From Desulfobulbaceae bacterium (GTDB lineage Bacteria > Desulfobacterota > Desulfobulbia > Desulfobulbales > Desulfurivibrionaceae), in the NCBI GenBank assembly GCA_003517965.1, contig DOZO01000013.1, positions 1-7,709 on the forward strand: 7,709 nt of DNA, in the 5' to 3' direction. The notes under the pieces are model-generated. The model was not told the origin of the DNA and did not search any database. It was given only the letters and a program-made list of their open reading frames with translations. Position numbers and translations under genes: made by a program. Within the stretch, counting starts at the first letter, position 1. Every line of letters starts with the position of its first letter. This document shows, in pieces, positions 6,542 through 7,709 of the stretch.

Positions 6542-6751
6542 TGGACTACAAAGTGTATAGGGTGATGAGAAAATTTTTAAACTTGAACACACACCGACTA
6601 ACTTACGGATTTGAAACGACAGGGCCCAAAAAAACCAATGGGATACACCCACAGCAAGCTGCGGGGAATTAGACCCTAAAAAAAATTAAAATCGGGTATC
6701 ACTGACAGAGACGAAGTGCTTCCAGATTAAACTCCACCACATTGAAACGTT
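6542..6751. other. AT-rich intergenic region
   Basis: About 210 bases with no convincing gene. It holds A-tracts at 6628-6634 and 6678-6685, a GGGCCC palindrome (6622-6627), a tight CAGC/GCTG hairpin (6652-6661) and copy B of the ops-like element. I see no clear -35/-10 pair and no intrinsic terminator. The base composition changes here from the GC-rich upstream genes to the AT-rich downstream gene. Confidence 0.6.
6692..6719 (+). promoter_or_regulatory. Candidate antitermination (ops/JUMPStart-like) element, copy B
   Basis: TCGGGTATC, then GACAGAGACGAAGTGC (6704-6719), repeats copy A: 14 of 16 core positions agree, and GGTATC is shared upstream with a one-base shift. It lies 32 bases ahead of the next start codon, downstream of an A-rich tract as copy A is downstream of an AT-rich one. 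The gene it precedes lacks a Shine-Dalgarno. RfaH-type factors can recruit the ribosome through S10 at such genes; applying that here is inference. Confidence 0.45.
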
Positions 6752-7489
6752 ATGAAAAATAGAAAAACAATAGCCCTAATCTGGGCCCGAGGAAACGGCA
6801 GTTCATTACCGCGGAAAAACGTTTATCCTATCCTCGGGCAGCCGCTTATTTCTTTGATCTTACAAGCGACACGCAAAAGCAATATCATTGATCGCCTTTA
6901 TGTTTTCACGGAAGATCAGGAAATTGCAGATATTACAATAAAACACGGATGGCAGGTAATTCCTCGACCCCAACACATGGTCGAATATGACCATCCTAAA
7001 TTTAACATTGATGAAATCAATCGCCATCAGAATCAATGTATCCTTACCGATCTCGGTGCCCCACCGGGGGCTGTCCAAAAAGGACAAATTACCCCCTATG
7101 TCAAAGGAATGTTCCACTTTAATTGCAACCATTGTCTGATAACTGAAGCAACAATCCGCGGGATGTACGACAAACTTCACCAATCAAATGCAACTCGAAT
7201 TTGCTGTGCCAGTCAAGTTGACCCCCACCTTTTTATTTTGCATGGCGAGGATGAAATTCCATTTCCCATCTGGCACGAACATGGCCTTGACCGAAGAAAA
7301 TATCCACCGATATATCGTCTTTATCCTGACACCAACTACATTTTGCTCGATCGCCTGCACAAAAACCACAAGCAAATTGTTTATAAAATGCCACAGGAAG
7401 AAGCCCTTGATATTCACACGATTGAAGACGTTAAACTTGCAGAATTTTACCTGACACAACGCACCATTCAATCCGGGTCAAGCAAATGA
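6752..7489 (+). CDS. Divergent CMP-sialate-synthetase-like nucleotidyltransferase
   Basis: The 245-residue protein begins TIALIWARGNGSSLPRKNV (6-24), the counterpart of the nucleotide-binding ARGGSKGIPRKN loop of NeuA/KdsB-type cytidylyltransferases, with R13, R21 and K22 kept. IDRLYVFTEDQEIADI (46-61) matches the family's second strand region. The end, ALDIHTIEDVKLAEFY, matches the metal-binding tail, but the second Asp of the usual DID is His222. The usual LQPTSPLR segment is replaced by a Cys/His-rich FHFNCNHCLIT (121-131). It probably activates a nonulosonic acid as a CMP-sugar, fitting the NeuB fusion upstream; a different sugar or a lost activity is possible. It lacks a clear ribosome-binding site and is AT-rich (about 40% GC in sampled stretches, against about 60% in the NeuB gene), suggesting separate acquisition. 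Its stop overlaps the next start (ATGA). Confidence 0.75.
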   Translation: MKNRKTIALIWARGNGSSLPRKNVYPILGQPLISLILQATRKSNIIDRLYVFTEDQEIADITIKHGWQVIPRPQHMVEYDHPKFNIDEINRHQNQCILTDLGAPPGAVQKGQITPYVKGMFHFNCNHCLITEATIRGMYDKLHQSNATRICCASQVDPHLFILHGEDEIPFPIWHEHGLDRRKYPPIYRLYPDTNYILLDRLHKNHKQIVYKMPQEEALDIHTIEDVKLAEFYLTQRTIQSGSSK

Positions 7490-7709
7490 AGCTCGTCATC
7501 CAAATCCCCTGCTTTAATGAAGAAAACTATCTCACGGAAACCATTGATGCCATTCCCGGCACCTTCCCGGGGGTCGAACACGTTGAGATTCTCATCATTG
7601 ATGACGGAAGCACAGACAGAACTTTTGAAATTGCGCGCAACCATCCGCGCTGCAGCGCAGTCACACGCCTTAACTCCCACCAAGGCCTTGCCGCTGCTTT
7701 TGCGCGAGG
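7486..7709 (+). CDS. GT2-family glycosyltransferase (3' truncated)
   Basis: The ATG at 7486 overlaps the preceding stop as ATGA, which indicates translational coupling. The 74 visible residues are the start of a GT-A, family 2 glycosyltransferase: MKLVIQIPCFNEENYL, then VEILIIDDGSTDRT (about 38-51) carrying the nucleotide-binding aspartates, and NSHQGLAAAFARG. The IPCFNEE and NxGLAAAxxxG pattern is like dolichol-phosphate-mannose-synthase-type and polyprenyl-phosphate glycosyltransferases. The gene continues past the window, so its length, possible membrane segments and donor are unknown. Confidence 0.88.
   Translation, partial: MKLVIQIPCFNEENYLTETIDAIPGTFPGVEHVEILIIDDGSTDRTFEIARNHPRCSAVTRLNSHQGLAAAFAR

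Noticed and set aside
6541..6672. 43-codon reading frame whose ATG overlaps the glycosyltransferase stop (TAATG)
   Set aside because: No recognisable domain, basic AT-rich composition, and it ends in the intergenic region; the start overlap could favour translation by coupling but nothing else supports a gene.
1..7709. CRISPR array, tRNA or rRNA genes, toxin-antitoxin pair or phage genes
   Set aside because: No regularly spaced repeats, no tRNA-like cloverleaf signal and no matching protein families were seen on either strand.

Overview
The window holds seven genes, all on the + strand, that read as part of a surface-glycan or protein-glycosylation locus built around a nonulosonic (sialic-acid-like) sugar. 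Every complete gene has a recognisable family, but three are unusual domain fusions and one enzyme is clearly divergent. The coding sequence is moderately GC-rich up to about 6540 and then turns distinctly AT-rich. The protein style (SPINDLY/OGT-like transferase, a MarR-like regulator with a Rossmann tail, a NeuB fusion, a NusG paralog) suggests a Gram-negative bacterium, perhaps Desulfobacterota. That is an impression from protein style, not a measured placement.

Layout. 1-1946: the 3' part of a three-module protein, with an OGT/SPINDLY-type glycosyltransferase domain, TPR repeats and a CmoB-like methyltransferase. 1947-2307: a non-coding stretch with two strong inverted repeats sharing GTAAGCG/CGCTTAC ends (possibly IS66-type insertion-sequence debris), then a good sigma-70 promoter with an operator-like palindrome. 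2308-4872: a two-gene unit of a winged-helix regulator carrying a nucleotide-sugar-binding-like tail, followed after 9 bases by a NeuB-SAF-TIM-barrel fusion. 4956-5510: a specialised NusG paralog (RfaH/UpxY/LoaP type). 5511-5584: a promoter-like sequence followed by a 28-base element whose core resembles the enterobacterial JUMPStart/ops antitermination signal. 5585-6541: a GT-B glycosyltransferase. 6542-6751: an AT-rich gap with a second copy of the 28-base element. 6752-7489: a divergent CMP-sialate-synthetase-like protein, overlapping by 4 bases a GT2 glycosyltransferase that runs off the window.

How the genes may work together. The NeuB domain would condense phosphoenolpyruvate with a 6-carbon amino sugar to make a nonulosonic acid. 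The cytidylyltransferase homolog would activate it with CTP, and the GT-B and GT2 enzymes would use activated sugars to build the glycan. The OGT-like protein would glycosylate a protein target. The most interesting regulatory proposal is a self-contained processive antitermination circuit: a NusG paralog encoded directly upstream of a promoter and two copies of a candidate recognition element, one ahead of each of the next two genes. This is inferred from sequence pattern and gene order, not demonstrated.
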